The notes below the pieces were generated by a model. That model did no database searches. It worked only from the letters and a program-made list of their open reading frames with translations, and was not told where the DNA came from. A stretch of DNA of 64,000 bases. It comes from Theristus sp. LFF4_11. Lineage: Eukaryota; Nematoda; Chromadorea; Monhysterida; Xyalidae. Shown here in pieces: positions 1 to 11,300 of this stretch (position 1 is its first letter; every line of letters begins with the position of its first letter). The stretch covers positions 31,567-95,566 of the forward strand of contig JASANC010004953.1 in the NCBI GenBank assembly GCA_030248135.1, read 5' to 3'. The translations under genes and the position numbers were made by a program.

Positions 1-139
1 AAACATCTACGCACATTTCGTCGCTTCTTCATCACATTTTCAGCATAAAACAGCACAGACACAGAAACAAAGTCAGCAAGACACAGCACGTGAACCAACC
101 AAAAATTACAACAACAACAATTGACAAAATTCACATCGC

Positions 140-1065
140 CTAGGGATAATCAAGTGCTGGCAACACTCCATTCAGAAACATGATCTTTTCGGCGTTCTGA
201 GTTGACAGACGAGATCGGCTGTACACAAAAACCTGCCTGGATTCAGAGAACATTCGTTCGCTTGCCACGCTTGTTGGTAGCGGTGCCAGGTATCTGCGCG
301 CGATTGTCGATAGTTTAGGGTATTTAGACGAGTTCAGCCGCCAAAAGTCTAGCATTAGATCACTTTTGTCCGGTTCGTCGATAAAATCATCCGACTCGTG
401 GTCTTGGCTTGCCTACTCATGGTGTTTTACACTTCTCTGGTATTATGCCGTGCACTGCAGAATAAAACTGACTGACTGACTGACTGACTCGTACATATTC
501 ATTTCGCCGCGCAGTTCGTCTTCGAGCGACGGGATTCGCCTGACGGGTTGCGCGGTCGCGCAGCGTGAAACTCAATGCCTTTGTAGAGGCCAGTCGATTT
601 CTTTTTTGGTTCGGGCTCGCGTTCACTTTCGTCATCGTCGTTGTTCGCGATCTCGGATGTATCGTCGCAGTTTGTGGGCGTCTCCGGTCGTTTCAAAATT
701 TTCTTTGCAATGTGAAGTAGTTCACAACGAATCGCGCCTTCGTTTTCGAAGACGACTGCAGTATTCTTGAATCGCGCATCAACGTACGTGGCCATGATGT
801 TGGATTCGTTGTGGAAAAGCGCACGGAAGCGTGTGTCGATGCTGGTCAGCAGCGTTTTTTCGTCGTACCAATGCCACTCGCATCGACTTTTTCGATGCGC
901 TGCTTCAGTGCGCAAACGGCGGGCAACACCATTGAAATGGATTCGTCGTCTCGTGGATTCGTCGTTGGGGGGGGGGTTATCGGGTTTTAGGGGATCACGC
1001 CCACGGCACTCCTGCACACCCACGGTAACACACGTCGCTAAAATCGCTGGTGTTCTGGGGCTCAC
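140..1065 (-). pseudogene. Degenerate hAT-superfamily transposase fragment
   Basis: Read on the minus strand, 355-140 encodes a typical hAT C-terminal dimerisation segment: a YPKLSTIARRYLAPLPTSVA run followed by SERMFSESRQVF and an Arg-x-x-Leu stretch. Upstream on the same strand (about 1065-500) is a second piece with an IMATYVDARFKN motif, which corresponds to the 'DPRFK' block that precedes the dimerisation domain in ZBED/hAT transposases. The two pieces are in different frames and are separated by an inserted retroposon tail at about 405-490, so the gene is broken. No BED finger or terminal inverted repeats were found; the left side may lie outside the window. I am confident of the superfamily, less of the exact boundaries. 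Confidence 0.75.
405..490 (+). repeat. Retroposon 3' tail with (ACTG)n
   Basis: A conserved module (TTGGCTTGCCTACTCATGG, then TGCCGTGCACTGCAGAATAA) ends in a short (ACTG)n run. The same module recurs at about 9525-9876 (interrupted), 13030-13120, 37655-37710 and 58328-58410. A fixed end followed by a simple repeat is typical of SINE or non-LTR retrotransposon 3' ends; the parent element is not visible here. This copy interrupts the hAT transposase remnant. Confidence 0.65.
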
Positions 1066-1378
1066 AAAAAAGCAACTGTTTGACAGCTAACTGAATATGA
1101 CCAACGAAGATGGCTGATTTCAAAAAACCTGCTGTTGTTCATCAACAACGTCAGCCAAAAGCTGGCAGCCACGTTTTCACGTTTTGTAAAGTGGACGATG
1201 CTGCACATAAGTTTACCACTCAAGACAAAAGCAGTGAATCATTTACCATTGAGCAGAACACTAAACTAAAGAAACGCTCACTGATCACATGTCAAATGCA
1301 CAACAACAAAACCAACAAAGCACCGAAACAAATTTGTCAAACCATTGAACAGCTCTGAAACGGGGGAATCAACTGGTT

Positions 1379-1500
1379 AATTCGCGGGTCTCGGCCATTC
1401 CGGCCGGATCCGGCCGGATCCGGCAAAATTGCGCCGGAATCCGGACCGGATCCGGATCCAATTTTAGGCGCCGGAATCCGGACCGGAACCGGCTCCATCC
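1379..1500. repeat. Degenerate TCCGGA/GGCCGGA-rich block
   Basis: About 120 bases built from variants of CCGGATCCGGA and GGCGCCGGAATCCGGACCGG, repeated about twice with an A/T-rich spacer. It is strongly self-complementary and GC-rich compared with its flanks. It abuts a reversed SINE. Function unknown. Confidence 0.6.
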
Positions 1501-1501
1501 C

Positions 1502-1655
1502 TAGTCAGGGCTAATCCAGAAAAAAAGTCTCCAGAACGCCATTGAGTAGGGCGCCAGTTTTCCGTGCAGTCCCTCGGGCGGGGGCGGGGCTAGATCCACC
1601 GAACGCACAGACAATAGTCGAACGCGCTACCACCCAGGCCACGAGCGGTGGTGAC
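1502..1655 (-). repeat. tRNA-derived SINE (family A), reversed
   Basis: Reverse copy of a SINE whose head carries tRNA-like A- and B-box sequences (TGGCCTGGGTGG and GGGGATCGAGCCCC). The body includes GAGAAAACTCGATGG and the 3' end is like CTAAAAACATCGCCTAAAAT. Other copies are near 10455, 13631, 15955, 20680, 29949 (reverse), 30570, 35855 and 56029/58198 (split). Confidence 0.7.
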
Positions 1656-1682
1656 AAACCAAAAAAACCACCGATATTCCAG

Positions 1683-4600
1683 TACACACGCCGCTACGGT
1701 GGCACCACCAACAGCACCAGCACCACCGGTGGCATCACTCCCTCGTACCGTCTGGTGTCGCTGTGGGCGTGGCCGTTGCCGACGTCATTGGACGAGCTCA
1801 GTCAGATGGTGACTCGCAGCGCCGGCACGGTGCTACCGGCACACGGCAAGCCGTTCGTGTGCGTCGACGTCAATCGACTGCTCGCGCGACACGTGCCCGG
1901 TGAGCAACAATGGATCGCTGGTGGATCGAGAATGTGTGATCGCTCATGGTGTTGGTGATCGCTCATGGTGTTGGAGAACACTAGAGTTTGTACAGTCAAC
2001 ACTAAAGTTTCTACAGTCAACACTAAAGTTTCTACAGTCAACACTAAAGTTTTTACAGTCAACACTTAAGTTTTTACAGTCAACACTAAAGTTTCTACAG
2101 TCAACACTAAAGTTTCTACAGTCAACACTAAAGTTTCTACAGTCAACACTAAAGTTTCTACAGTCAACACTAAAGTTTCTACACTAAGGTCAACTAAAGT
2201 TTGGCCAGCAATCTTAGTAGTTGGCTTGTTTCGATCCATTGTCGTCATTTTTGCAATTCAGTTCAGGAAATGTTCTGTCACATATATACTCTTTGTGATG
2301 AAATCCAGCTTAAAATATTTTTTGGGATATTATTTGACTACATCATGTCATATTGTCATGTACATCATGATATATCCGATTTATTCAAATGTGTTAGAGA
2401 AATCAGACCGAAATGACGTCGTGTGCTCTGAAAACATGGGCGCTTGTAATGCACAGCAACCCGGACTTTCCAGTTTGGCTGCTGATTCCGTCACATGGAA
2501 AAAGCACGTGAATGCGGCGAACCAAACTGCAGTTCTCGTGCCTGTCTGTGGATGGCAAACGGGCGTTTCATAAGGCAAATGGCTTCATTTCGGTATCGAC
2601 ACGACACGATTGAGTGAAAAACTACAAGAAATTCGAGTTTCACTTTCAAAACGAATAAATTTTCGCATTTTCTTTTCTGGCAGCTCTCGCCAGCGCCGTC
2701 CAACAGCAACAGCAGCACAAAGGCGCTTCGTCCGCTGCGACGCACGACGACGAAAAAAAGAAGAATACTGACAATGCGACGACGAAAACGCAAACGACCG
2801 AGAAATTGGATGAGATCAATTTCGATTTCACTGCTGAGTTTCTGGTCGGTTTTGTTGAAATTGTGTCCATTGGTCAACTTGCAATTTGCAACCAATGTAT
2901 CAAAAACTGTTTCCGATTGTTCAGTTTAAAAGCTGTATTCAAGTTTTCAGCTTTTGGTTGATTCGTTTTAGGAACACTTACCCGATAGCAGTAACAGCGA
3001 TGTGGACACCAGTGGATGCAGTTCAGGTATGAATGATTGTGGTTCAATGATTATCGAACCTGACACGTGGTCAGAGAATTTTATTTCACTTATTTACCAT
3101 ATCAGTGTCAAAAGCAAGCAGCCAATCAGCATATTGGTCATGATGAACTGATGCAGGCACCAACCAAGCACACCGCCCACTTTAATCACGTCACTCAACT
3201 TTCTTTCACCTAACACTTTCCGATTTCAGCAATTGACAAAGAGTCACTTTGCATTTAGTTCGATTTACCTGTCCGCCAAGAAAAGGGGCTCATTTTGCAT
3301 TTCGATTTGCCTGTCCGCCAAGAACAAGTGTCAAAACACCAATCGTTTCAACCAGGCAACGAAGAGGACGCGAAATCGCGCAAACGATCGCAGCAAAAGC
3401 CGCCGAAGCGGCGCGGTCGACGGGTGCGAGTGCGGTTTTTCAACATCGTCGACGGATCGCTGCACGGCGGCGACGGCACCGGCGGCACCTTGGAGACGGA
3501 CACGCTCTTTGGCGAGGGACTGATCACGAAATGGGCGATCGAGAATCTCACGCATATTGAGGTGCTGACGGTTTTTCGCGTCGGAAGCGGAATTGTTGTT
3601 TGGTTTTCTGGTGGGGCTGCACTGCATCGCGCACCAGTGTGATCATTTCCAAAAATATGAATTTTTTTTTGAAAATCGGATGCAAATAGCTAAAAAGGAC
3701 GCAAATTGCGCCCATTTGGGTAAAAAAAGATGTAAATTGCGCCCAAGATCATACAAACGTTTCGCGTTTCCCTTCTACAGTCGAACTCTAAATCATAGGG
3801 AATCAGCCGATTCGTTGGTGATTAACGGTATGCATGCGTTCTGTGCAAACCAAACTCCGCCCCCACTACAGCAACGCCTGCACAGAAAGCATGCATTGCG
3901 CGACCACCAACCAATCCGCTGCGTCCCTATAATTTAGAGTTTTCTCTCTCGATTCTCAGCACGCCGCCACCCGCTCGGTCGCCGTGCTCCGCGACCAGCA
4001 GCTCTGGAAGAACAAGGGCGCCCCGATCGAGGCGCCCTCGCGTCCGATGACGTCGCCGCCGAGTCTGGGTGCGCCGACGTCGCCCGTTCCGTTCAAGGTC
4101 GGACGGACAGTTTTGGAATGAGTTTTGTGGTTTTTTGTTCGACGAATTGTTGAGGCCGCTGTGTTTTCGAACCAACCGACACTGATTGGCTGTGGTGTTG
4201 TGGTGACCGTGCAGTGCGCGCCAGCGTGCTTGGTTTTATCGCACAAGTTTTTTACTCAAGTCCAAGTGGCTCAAGAGGTGCACATCGCTGATGAGGCCAC
4301 CTCTCTTCTGCGTTTGATGTTGGCCAGGCCGAAATGCAGAGAACCATCCTGCAACTTGGTTGATTTACGCTTGTGGGTGCAGCAGGTGATGTGGGTGATT
4401 TGAAACTATAGATTGTTTTTTTTAACTTGTCGCATCGAGCTAACGTCGGCACGTGCTGAAAGGCGCATGTTGTACAGCACCTTTCACGGCGGCGGCAGTG
4501 ACGTTCCAGTTTGACGGATCTCCAATCGCTCAGTATTCCAGTTTCCGTATTGAATGACAATGACACACAGAAATAAACAAATTCTATGTGTTTTATCTGT

Positions 4601-6806
4601 TCCGTCTTGCAACGATGGACCAACACTGCGAGACAGACAATGTGGATTCAACGACAAAAACAAGACCAAGACAACTCATTGCAGGAGCACACTGCGAGAG
4701 CGAAGCCGTCCACTCTGCATAACACGTCCACCAATCGCCAACACCCACACAAGCGTGACAGCGTGCCGGTAACACCGACTAAGCAGACGCCCGTGCACAT
4801 TGTTGAGCAGCATTCGTTGTGCGCGGCGCAACAGTTCGCCGATGTGGTCACTAATGTTGAGGTTTGGGTTGATGTGGATGTTGATTGTTGATTGTTGTTG
4901 ACTGGACTTGGTCCGAGTTTTCACCAATTTCATGAATTGCCGCGTCAAGCATCAAGCCGCGTTCTACAGTCGGACTCTAAATGTTAGGAAATCAGCTGAT
5001 TGCTTGGTGATCACGTGATGCATGCTTATGTATTGCATGCATTGCCGCCGCAAGCGGGGGGGGGGCGGCGTTTGGTTTGCACAGAAACCATGCGTACCGA
5101 AATCACCAACGAATCAGCAAATTCCCTATAATTTAGAGTTCGACTGTATAAACTGCGCGCGCACATTGAGTGTCGCAGAGCCAAACGAAAACATCCGACC
5201 ACCACAACAATGCGCAGGAGGTGCTTCGCGGTGGCGGCGGCACCGGTGCATCGTCAGTGGCAGGTCGCCACGGCCACCACAACGCGCTGCCGCCGCGTTT
5301 CTTCGCGTCGTCGTCGTCGTCGCTCCCACCGCCGCCGTATCCGGATGATCTGGATGAGGAGGATTTTCAGACGCAATTCAACACGGCCATTCGTTCGTTC
5401 CACCCGACTACGAATGCCGTGAACGCGAAAGCGGCCGACAAGAATGAGGTGCTGGATCGGAGAAGTTTGTGGATTTTGGCAGGCTCTTTTAGCTTAGCTT
5501 AGCGGTTGATTTAGCGCACCACAGCGGTTACAGAAGCTCGAACAAGCTCCGGTGATTCAGCCGGGGTTTATTGGGTGGCTGAGTACTTCCCCGGAACCGT
5601 GTTTTGTTTGGAACGTGTTTCTATAGTTTCCCCTTCTTGTTTGGTTAACTTTGTTACATTGCCTTCTGAGGGGGCGTGGCGCTTTTTTGACAGGTGTCGC
5701 TTTTTGTGCTGTGGTTCTGTGCAGTCGCGCACGCAAACACACTGGCACACGTCTGCTGCGTTGAATTGCTGGTGCGTTTGCGTTTGCGGCACAACATTGC
5801 ATCGTCGAAAGAAAACGAACGCACGCGCTTTAAGATATTATATCCACATTGTAAACGCCTATTCTCAGACTAGTTTTAGTATTTCACAATGATAATCACA
5901 AACAAATCGTGGTTTGTGTCTTTCATCTGTTCACCTTCGCTGGCAAAAAAAAACACTCAAAATACAGTTCCAGCCGTCATCGTCAACGCACCGAGCACCA
6001 ACAGCATTGCCGACGACTGAAAACGAAAATCAAGCTGCACTGAACGAGTCAACCGATCTGGAGGAAGAGACCGGTTCGTTGTAGGACAGTTTTTTCTTGT
6101 TTGTCTTCTCAGACGTTTTGTTGTTCTTGAGATCGGTGGCTTTTTTCGGATGAATGGGGTGACGGTAGCCCAATTGGTTCGATTACTGCGTTCAACTACC
6201 AATGTTGCGCTCTGCTGAAAAACAACAGCACTTTTTTCACTTCCTTATTCTATCAAAAACCAAAAACCCACCGTTCGGTCAGGTCTGCTCGCGAGCGTGC
6301 CGAAAGTCACCGGCGACTCGCCGACCGTCGGCCTCGCGTTCGTGCCGCCGGCGCCGGCCGCCTGGTTGGCCGACCTAAGTCCGCCGACGCCGAGCGCGGC
6401 GAAGGCGAATCGACCCTACGAACCGGCGTCAGACGTGAAAACGGATACGAAAACGACGAATGGGGAAATGATGACGAACACTCACCAGCAATCGGCCGAG
6501 ACGAACAATGACAACAACGCGAATGCGAGCAACGGTCTCGTCGGCTGGTTCGTGCTGTCGGCGCAGCAGCGATCGTACTGCGACGAGCGAAACAACAACA
6601 ACAACAATCTGCGGGACAGCGGTGTCGAGCTTGAGCAACAGCAACAGCAGTTTCCCCCGGGTCGTCATCATCCGCCGAGCGTGGAGCGCGCGCACAGTGT
6701 GGACGTCAGTTCGCTGTTTGACACCAACAACACCAACAACGGTGCAACGGCGACGTCGTGTGCTGCTGCTGACACGACCGCCGGCAAGCTGATGGGCACG
6801 ATTTGA
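1683..6806 (+). CDS. Unidentified multi-exon gene, Q/S/N-rich protein (5' end missing)
   Basis: Nine phase-compatible exons can be joined: 1683-1899, 2684-2844, 2972-3026, 3356-3561, 3960-4097, 4685-4861, 5179-5448, 5968-6073 and 6283-6806 (TGA stop). They give 617 residues without an in-frame stop, so a real gene is likely, although no start codon was found; a SINE lies directly upstream of the first exon. The most protein-like parts are exon 1 (YRLVSLWAWPLPTSLDELSQ) and exon 4, where a basic patch is followed by VRVRFFNIVDGSLHG and GEGLITKWAIENLTHIE. The rest is low complexity: a polyGln tract in exon 2, polySer and PPPPYPDD in exon 7, and Asn, Gln and His runs in exon 9. I do not recognise the family. 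Basic and disordered character would fit a nuclear or RNA-associated regulator, but that is only a guess. The first exon join is the least certain. Confidence 0.6.
1980..2188. repeat. 21-bp minisatellite
   Basis: About ten tandem copies of a 21-base unit (TCAACACTAAAGTTTCTACA plus G) with a few substitutions. It lies in the presumed first intron of the unidentified gene. Because 21 is a multiple of three, it stays open in frames on both strands, but there is no sign that it is coding. Confidence 0.9.
2385..2600. repeat. Diverged copy of MITE family 2
   Basis: Matches the family at 19016-19252 in order and spacing: a CAGACCGAAATGACGTC start, an ACCCGGACTTTCC core, AAACGGGCGTTTCATAA, then a degraded right end. 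It is much more diverged than the other copies, suggesting an older insertion. Confidence 0.6.
3778..3939. repeat. MITE family 1 copy
   Basis: Palindromic element starting TACAGTCGAACTCTAAATCA, with mirrored GCATGC and TTCTGTGCA blocks and ending CCCTATAATTTAGAGTTT; the last bases of the right end are degraded. It lies just before exon 5 of the unidentified gene, whose acceptor follows about 20 bases later. Confidence 0.85.
4964..5149. repeat. MITE family 1 copy
   Basis: Complete copy with both TACAGTCGGACTCTAA and TTTAGAGTTCGACTGTA ends and TA at each border; it has a G-tract insertion in the core. It sits immediately upstream of an exon (5179) of the unidentified gene. Confidence 0.85.
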
Positions 6807-8182
6807 CATTGAATTGAAGATTTGGGGCGGGGATGGAATTATTTATCAAATTTCTTCATCAAACTCCACGCGCCCTGCCCTCGGAGGCGGGCAAGACCAA
6901 AAAAATAGCCGAAAAAAATACACCCGAGGTTTTCAGGTGCGTGGGTACTTTTTTCGATGTTTCACAAGAATGGATTTTTTTATTTAGCTTGCCTGTTGGA
7001 ATCATACCGTAACCGATCGATAAACCATTCCAAAAACATGCAGACCCATACAAAAAGTATGCACGGACCTGAGAAACAGGGTTTAGTCACAAATTTTGAT
7101 TGTTTGATGGTTCGTTTTTTGGTGTTTTCGATATTGTGATGTTCGAGCTTCATCAGCATATTGTGTGTGGAACAGGTTTTTGTGTTTTTTTTGTTCTGGG
7201 AGTTGTTCAGGTCCGCTTGTTTTTTTTAATGGCTCATTTTCAAGTTGGCAGAAGATGATTCGTGTGGCGGATTGGATCACGATCACGGCTCGATATATTC
7301 TCTGATTGTGTGATTCCGATGCAGTTTGTGACCGCTGTTATTTTGGTATGATTTCCACACGTGCGATTCGAAATTCAATTCATCAAATTTCCGCAGATTA
7401 TTTCAGCTTTTGCTACAGTTTCTTTCTTGTCTTTTTGACAGCGTGCGTTGTCCGTGTGCGATTGTGTTCAATATTGCTCATCGAGGAAAGTTGGTGCAAC
7501 AACCAATCAATCCGTTTTTAGTTTTCGTTTTCTGGTCAACAAGGGGTGCCAGTCAACTACAGAAACTGCCATTTCATTCCGACGTTGTTGACAATTTTAT
7601 CAACCTTTTTGTTGCCATTTTCGGGTTCATTGCCAGTCCACCAGTGTTGTGCTAAAACTGATTTTTTATAGAATCTGATTTCGTTGACTCCACCAGTTAT
7701 ATGAGGGTAGGCCAGAGATTATTTTGTCAATTTTGAATCACCCGGTGTTTTTTCAAAGTGACTAATGTTCGCTCGGTTAGCTCACAGATCGGCTTCAATT
7801 TATTGCTTTTTCAAGTTGAATGTTTAGCGCATTGTAACTGGGACGTCGTTTTGTGGTTACCAACTTTTGTTGTTGTTTTTACTGAAATCTTTGGTGGTTT
7901 GTTGTTGTAAAATCAATAAAACAGATTATTCATCAAAACTGTTGCCGTTGAATTATTCACGCCACGATTGACTTTTGAACACAACTGGACCTGGGCTGGC
8001 TGGCTTTGCAGTCCGGTCAGCTGATTGGTTGGTTGATTAATTGATTTGAATCACAAAACGGTTTGGTCATAACCAGCACGATGCAACCAAATAATCAAAT
8101 CGTGCTGGATTGGATGCTCTACAGTCTAGACTGAATCCGCTGTTCCGGTGTGCATGTGTATGTGGTCACTATGCCCAACCGT
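6807..8182 (+). other. 3' UTR and intergenic stretch before IFT172
   Basis: T-rich sequence with no convincing coding exon on either strand. The first 1.1 kb up to the AATAAA at 7915 is probably the 3' UTR of the unidentified gene. The remainder is the intergenic spacer leading into the IFT172 promoter. Confidence 0.5.
7915..7920 (+). terminator. Polyadenylation signal AATAAA
   Basis: Canonical hexamer in a T/GT-rich context about 1.1 kb after the stop codon of the upstream gene and before the IFT172 promoter. Confidence 0.45.
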
Positions 8183-8196
8183 GTTACCATGGCAAC
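8183..8196. promoter_or_regulatory. X-box (RFX transcription factor site)
   Basis: GTTACCATGGCAAC fits the RFX/DAF-19 X-box consensus (GTNRCC, short spacer, RGYAAC) at every position and is an almost perfect inverted repeat. It lies 182 bases upstream of the IFT172 start codon, the usual range for X-boxes of ciliary genes. RFX control of intraflagellar-transport genes is well established; its use here is inferred from sequence and position. Confidence 0.85.
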
Positions 8197-8377
8197 CAAC
8201 CAGAAAAGAGCTCCACAAGATTTCACCTCTTAGCTTGACATGAAAAATCCGCATTCATGCAGTGAGAAACTGCGTGTCTCAACCTAGAATAAGCCTTAAC
8301 CACTGAAATACCACCAAAACATGCGTTTCTCGTCACCTAAGATAAGCCGCAAATATCCATAAAAACAAACAAAAATA

Positions 8378-11300
8378 ATGAAACTCCGCTACGACCGAAA
8401 TCTGCTGCCGGCGCACGACTGTGCGGCAAAGGTGGCGGCGTTGGCGTGGTCGCCAAATGGCGCCAAACTGGCGGTCTGCGGTGCCGACCGTGTCATTCTG
8501 CTGTTCGACGATGCGCTCGAGCGACGCGACAAGTTCGCGACGAAGCCAATCGACGCGAAGGTGGTGTTTTCACAGTTGAACTCTAAATTATAGGCTGTCA
8601 GCTGATTGGTTGGGGATCACGTAATGCATGCTTTCTGTGCGAGCATTACTGTGGCGAGGCGGAGTTTGGTTCTCGCAGAAAGCATGCATACCGTAAGCAC
8701 CAACCAACCAGCTGGATTCCCTGTATTTTACGAGTTCGACTGTACCGTATTTCAGTTCGGCAAGAAAAGCTACGTGGTGCGCGCAATGGCGTTCTCGCCA
8801 GACTCGACAAGATTGGCCGTTGGACAGAGCGACTGTATTGTGTTCGTCTATAAAATCGGCGAAGGCTGGTACGTGAATGAAATCAGTTTAGTTCCAATTA
8901 AAATGTCCGGTCCGGACCGCAGAGCAGTCGAATTTTTTTTGGGGGGCATTCATGAAGCAGTATTTAGTGACCGAGTTTACTATGTAACACAGCTACGCGT
9001 CGCTAAATATTGCTTCAGGAATGCCTCCTGCGTGTGCTGTGCACTAATTGGTCGTGCCAAACATGATGCAGCCAATCAGCGCTGTGTGAGAATGGCACTA
9101 ACAACGCAATGACAGTTCAGTTTCACAGTGTTTTGAAAATTTTATCAATTTTGGTGGCTGTCAAATGCACAGGCATTGTCTGACTACTTTTCAGCTGAAC
9201 TCACTGATTGGTCAAAATCAGCACAGCCAATCAGCGTGCTGGCTTCCAAGTTTGTCAACGCACAAAAATCCGATACTTCACGATATTTCCCATTGCAGGG
9301 ACGAAAAGAAAGTGATTTGCAACAAATTCCAACAGTCGAATCCAGTGACTGGTGTCGTCTGGCCCTCTGATCTCGGCCTCGTTGTTGGAACGTTTGATGG
9401 GAAAGTCAGACTCTGCAATGCGAAGACCAACAAATCGTCGACTTTGTACACCGCCAGTGCGTTCGTCATTTCGTTGGCGCAAAGGTCGGAGCATTTTGTT
9501 TAATCCTGAGACTCAATACGCTCATAGAGTTGCTACTTTTTGGCTTGCCTCACTTCTCTGGTACAGTACGGCCGAATAAATGAGGCAGTCCATCAAGGCG
9601 GGATCAGTCGCAGACTAGGAGTTGTCTTTTTCAAAAAATGCCAACATAATTCCCAATCATGTGTGCCAGGGAGAAAGAATGCACAGAATAGCGCGTATAA
9701 TACATTAGTTTAAAAAACGACTCAAATTTGGCACACAATGTGGTTTCTGAACGTCTTTTTTCTTTCATTCAAATTTCGCGCGCTCCTTGAACCCTGAAAA
9801 AAGCTGCCATATTTAATCGGCCATACCGTATCATGCCGTGCACTGCAGAATAAAACTGACTGGGACTGACTGATAGACAGGTAAACAGTTTCATGCATGA
9901 CGCGGAATTCAAAATTGGCAAAGCGATCCGAATTCCCTAAATAGGGCCGGGTCACTTAGGCTGTTTTCAATTGCCACATAAAGATTGAAACTGGTTTCGT
10001 TTCTACGTCCTGCACACGCATTCAGTCGCAGAACCGAAAAAATCGATGATCATTTTTCTGTTGTTGTTTTCGTAACTGAGCAGAGTTATCAAGCGGCTTT
10101 TTTTAAAATCTCGTCACAGATACCATGAACTGTTGTTGGTATTGATAACGATCACGCAACTCCACAAAACCACCAACCATAGATACAATGTCGGTGGATT
10201 GGGGATGCCACTGATTGGTCGTTTACCATTGGTCGATTGAGCCAACCAGCTTCTTGTTCCGTCATGATTTCAAAAAGCAACGTTTTTTTCGCTGTTTTTT
10301 CAGCCCCGACAAGAAATCCGTCCTGTCCGGCCATGCCGATGGTTCGATTGTGCAGTACTCGTTCGACACTGGTGTTCAGGTGAAGTTTGAAATCGTCGAG
10401 AATCGAGAAGCGCCCTTTTTCGTTTTGATCTGGTTCAACCAATCAGCTTTTATTAGACTGATTGTCTGTGCGGTCGGGGGATCGAGCCTCACCGAGCGGT
10501 GTACAGGCACTTAATGACAGAGAAAACTCGATGGACGCCTTACTCGACGGCGTTCTGTACGCTTGTCTGTGTTAGCCTTCGCTAAAAACATTTCCTAAAA
10601 TCCCAACAACAACAACAACAATTCGCCTTCAGCGTCGCCTCTGCCAGCACTCGTGTCCCGCCTACGCTCTCGCCTGGTGCACCGAATCGATCATCGCCGC
10701 CGGCTGCGACAAACGCGTCATTTCGTATCACCCTTCCGACGGCCGTCTATTGCAACAGTTTGACTATTCGCGGGACGATGGTGAGGCGAAATGACTGGAG
10801 TGTTTTTTTCAATGTTCTTGAATGATACGGTCTGGTTTATATTAACGGTGGAAAACACCGTTTTTTTACCGCGGGCCATTTGAAGAAAAGCATCATCATG
10901 TCATATTTTTTATACCGACACTCAATGGGGGCTTAGATATAGGTATACTGTTGGAGTTTCATGCATGACGCGAGAATTCAAAATTGGTGAAGTGATCCGA
11001 GTCCCCTAAGCAGCGCCTTAGGCTACGTTGAAGTGCCACGAAAAGATCGTTACATAATTTCCGTTCGACGTCTGCAAACGCATTCATTCTCAGAACCCCC
11101 AAAAAATTGATAAAACCGGTTTTTTTTCACCCAACCCCAGGCGAGACTGCGTTCAACGTCGCCACCGTGAGTCCGTCCGCACAGGCTTTCGTGGTCGGCA
11201 GTTTTGATCGGTGCGGGATAACTTGGATGTTTTTCTAGTTTTATTTTTAGTGGTTGAATCAATGAGTTTTTTGTGAGAAACCGGTGTTTTTTTGTTGAGA

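Noticed and set aside
1110..1358. 82-codon open frame, considered as a BED zinc finger of the neighbouring hAT
   Set aside because: It is on the opposite strand to the transposase and lacks the second cysteine and the histidines of a BED finger.
1900..2248. Repeat protein with STLKFLQ units
   Set aside because: Product of the 21-bp minisatellite, with no start context or splice support; flanking exons read in another way.
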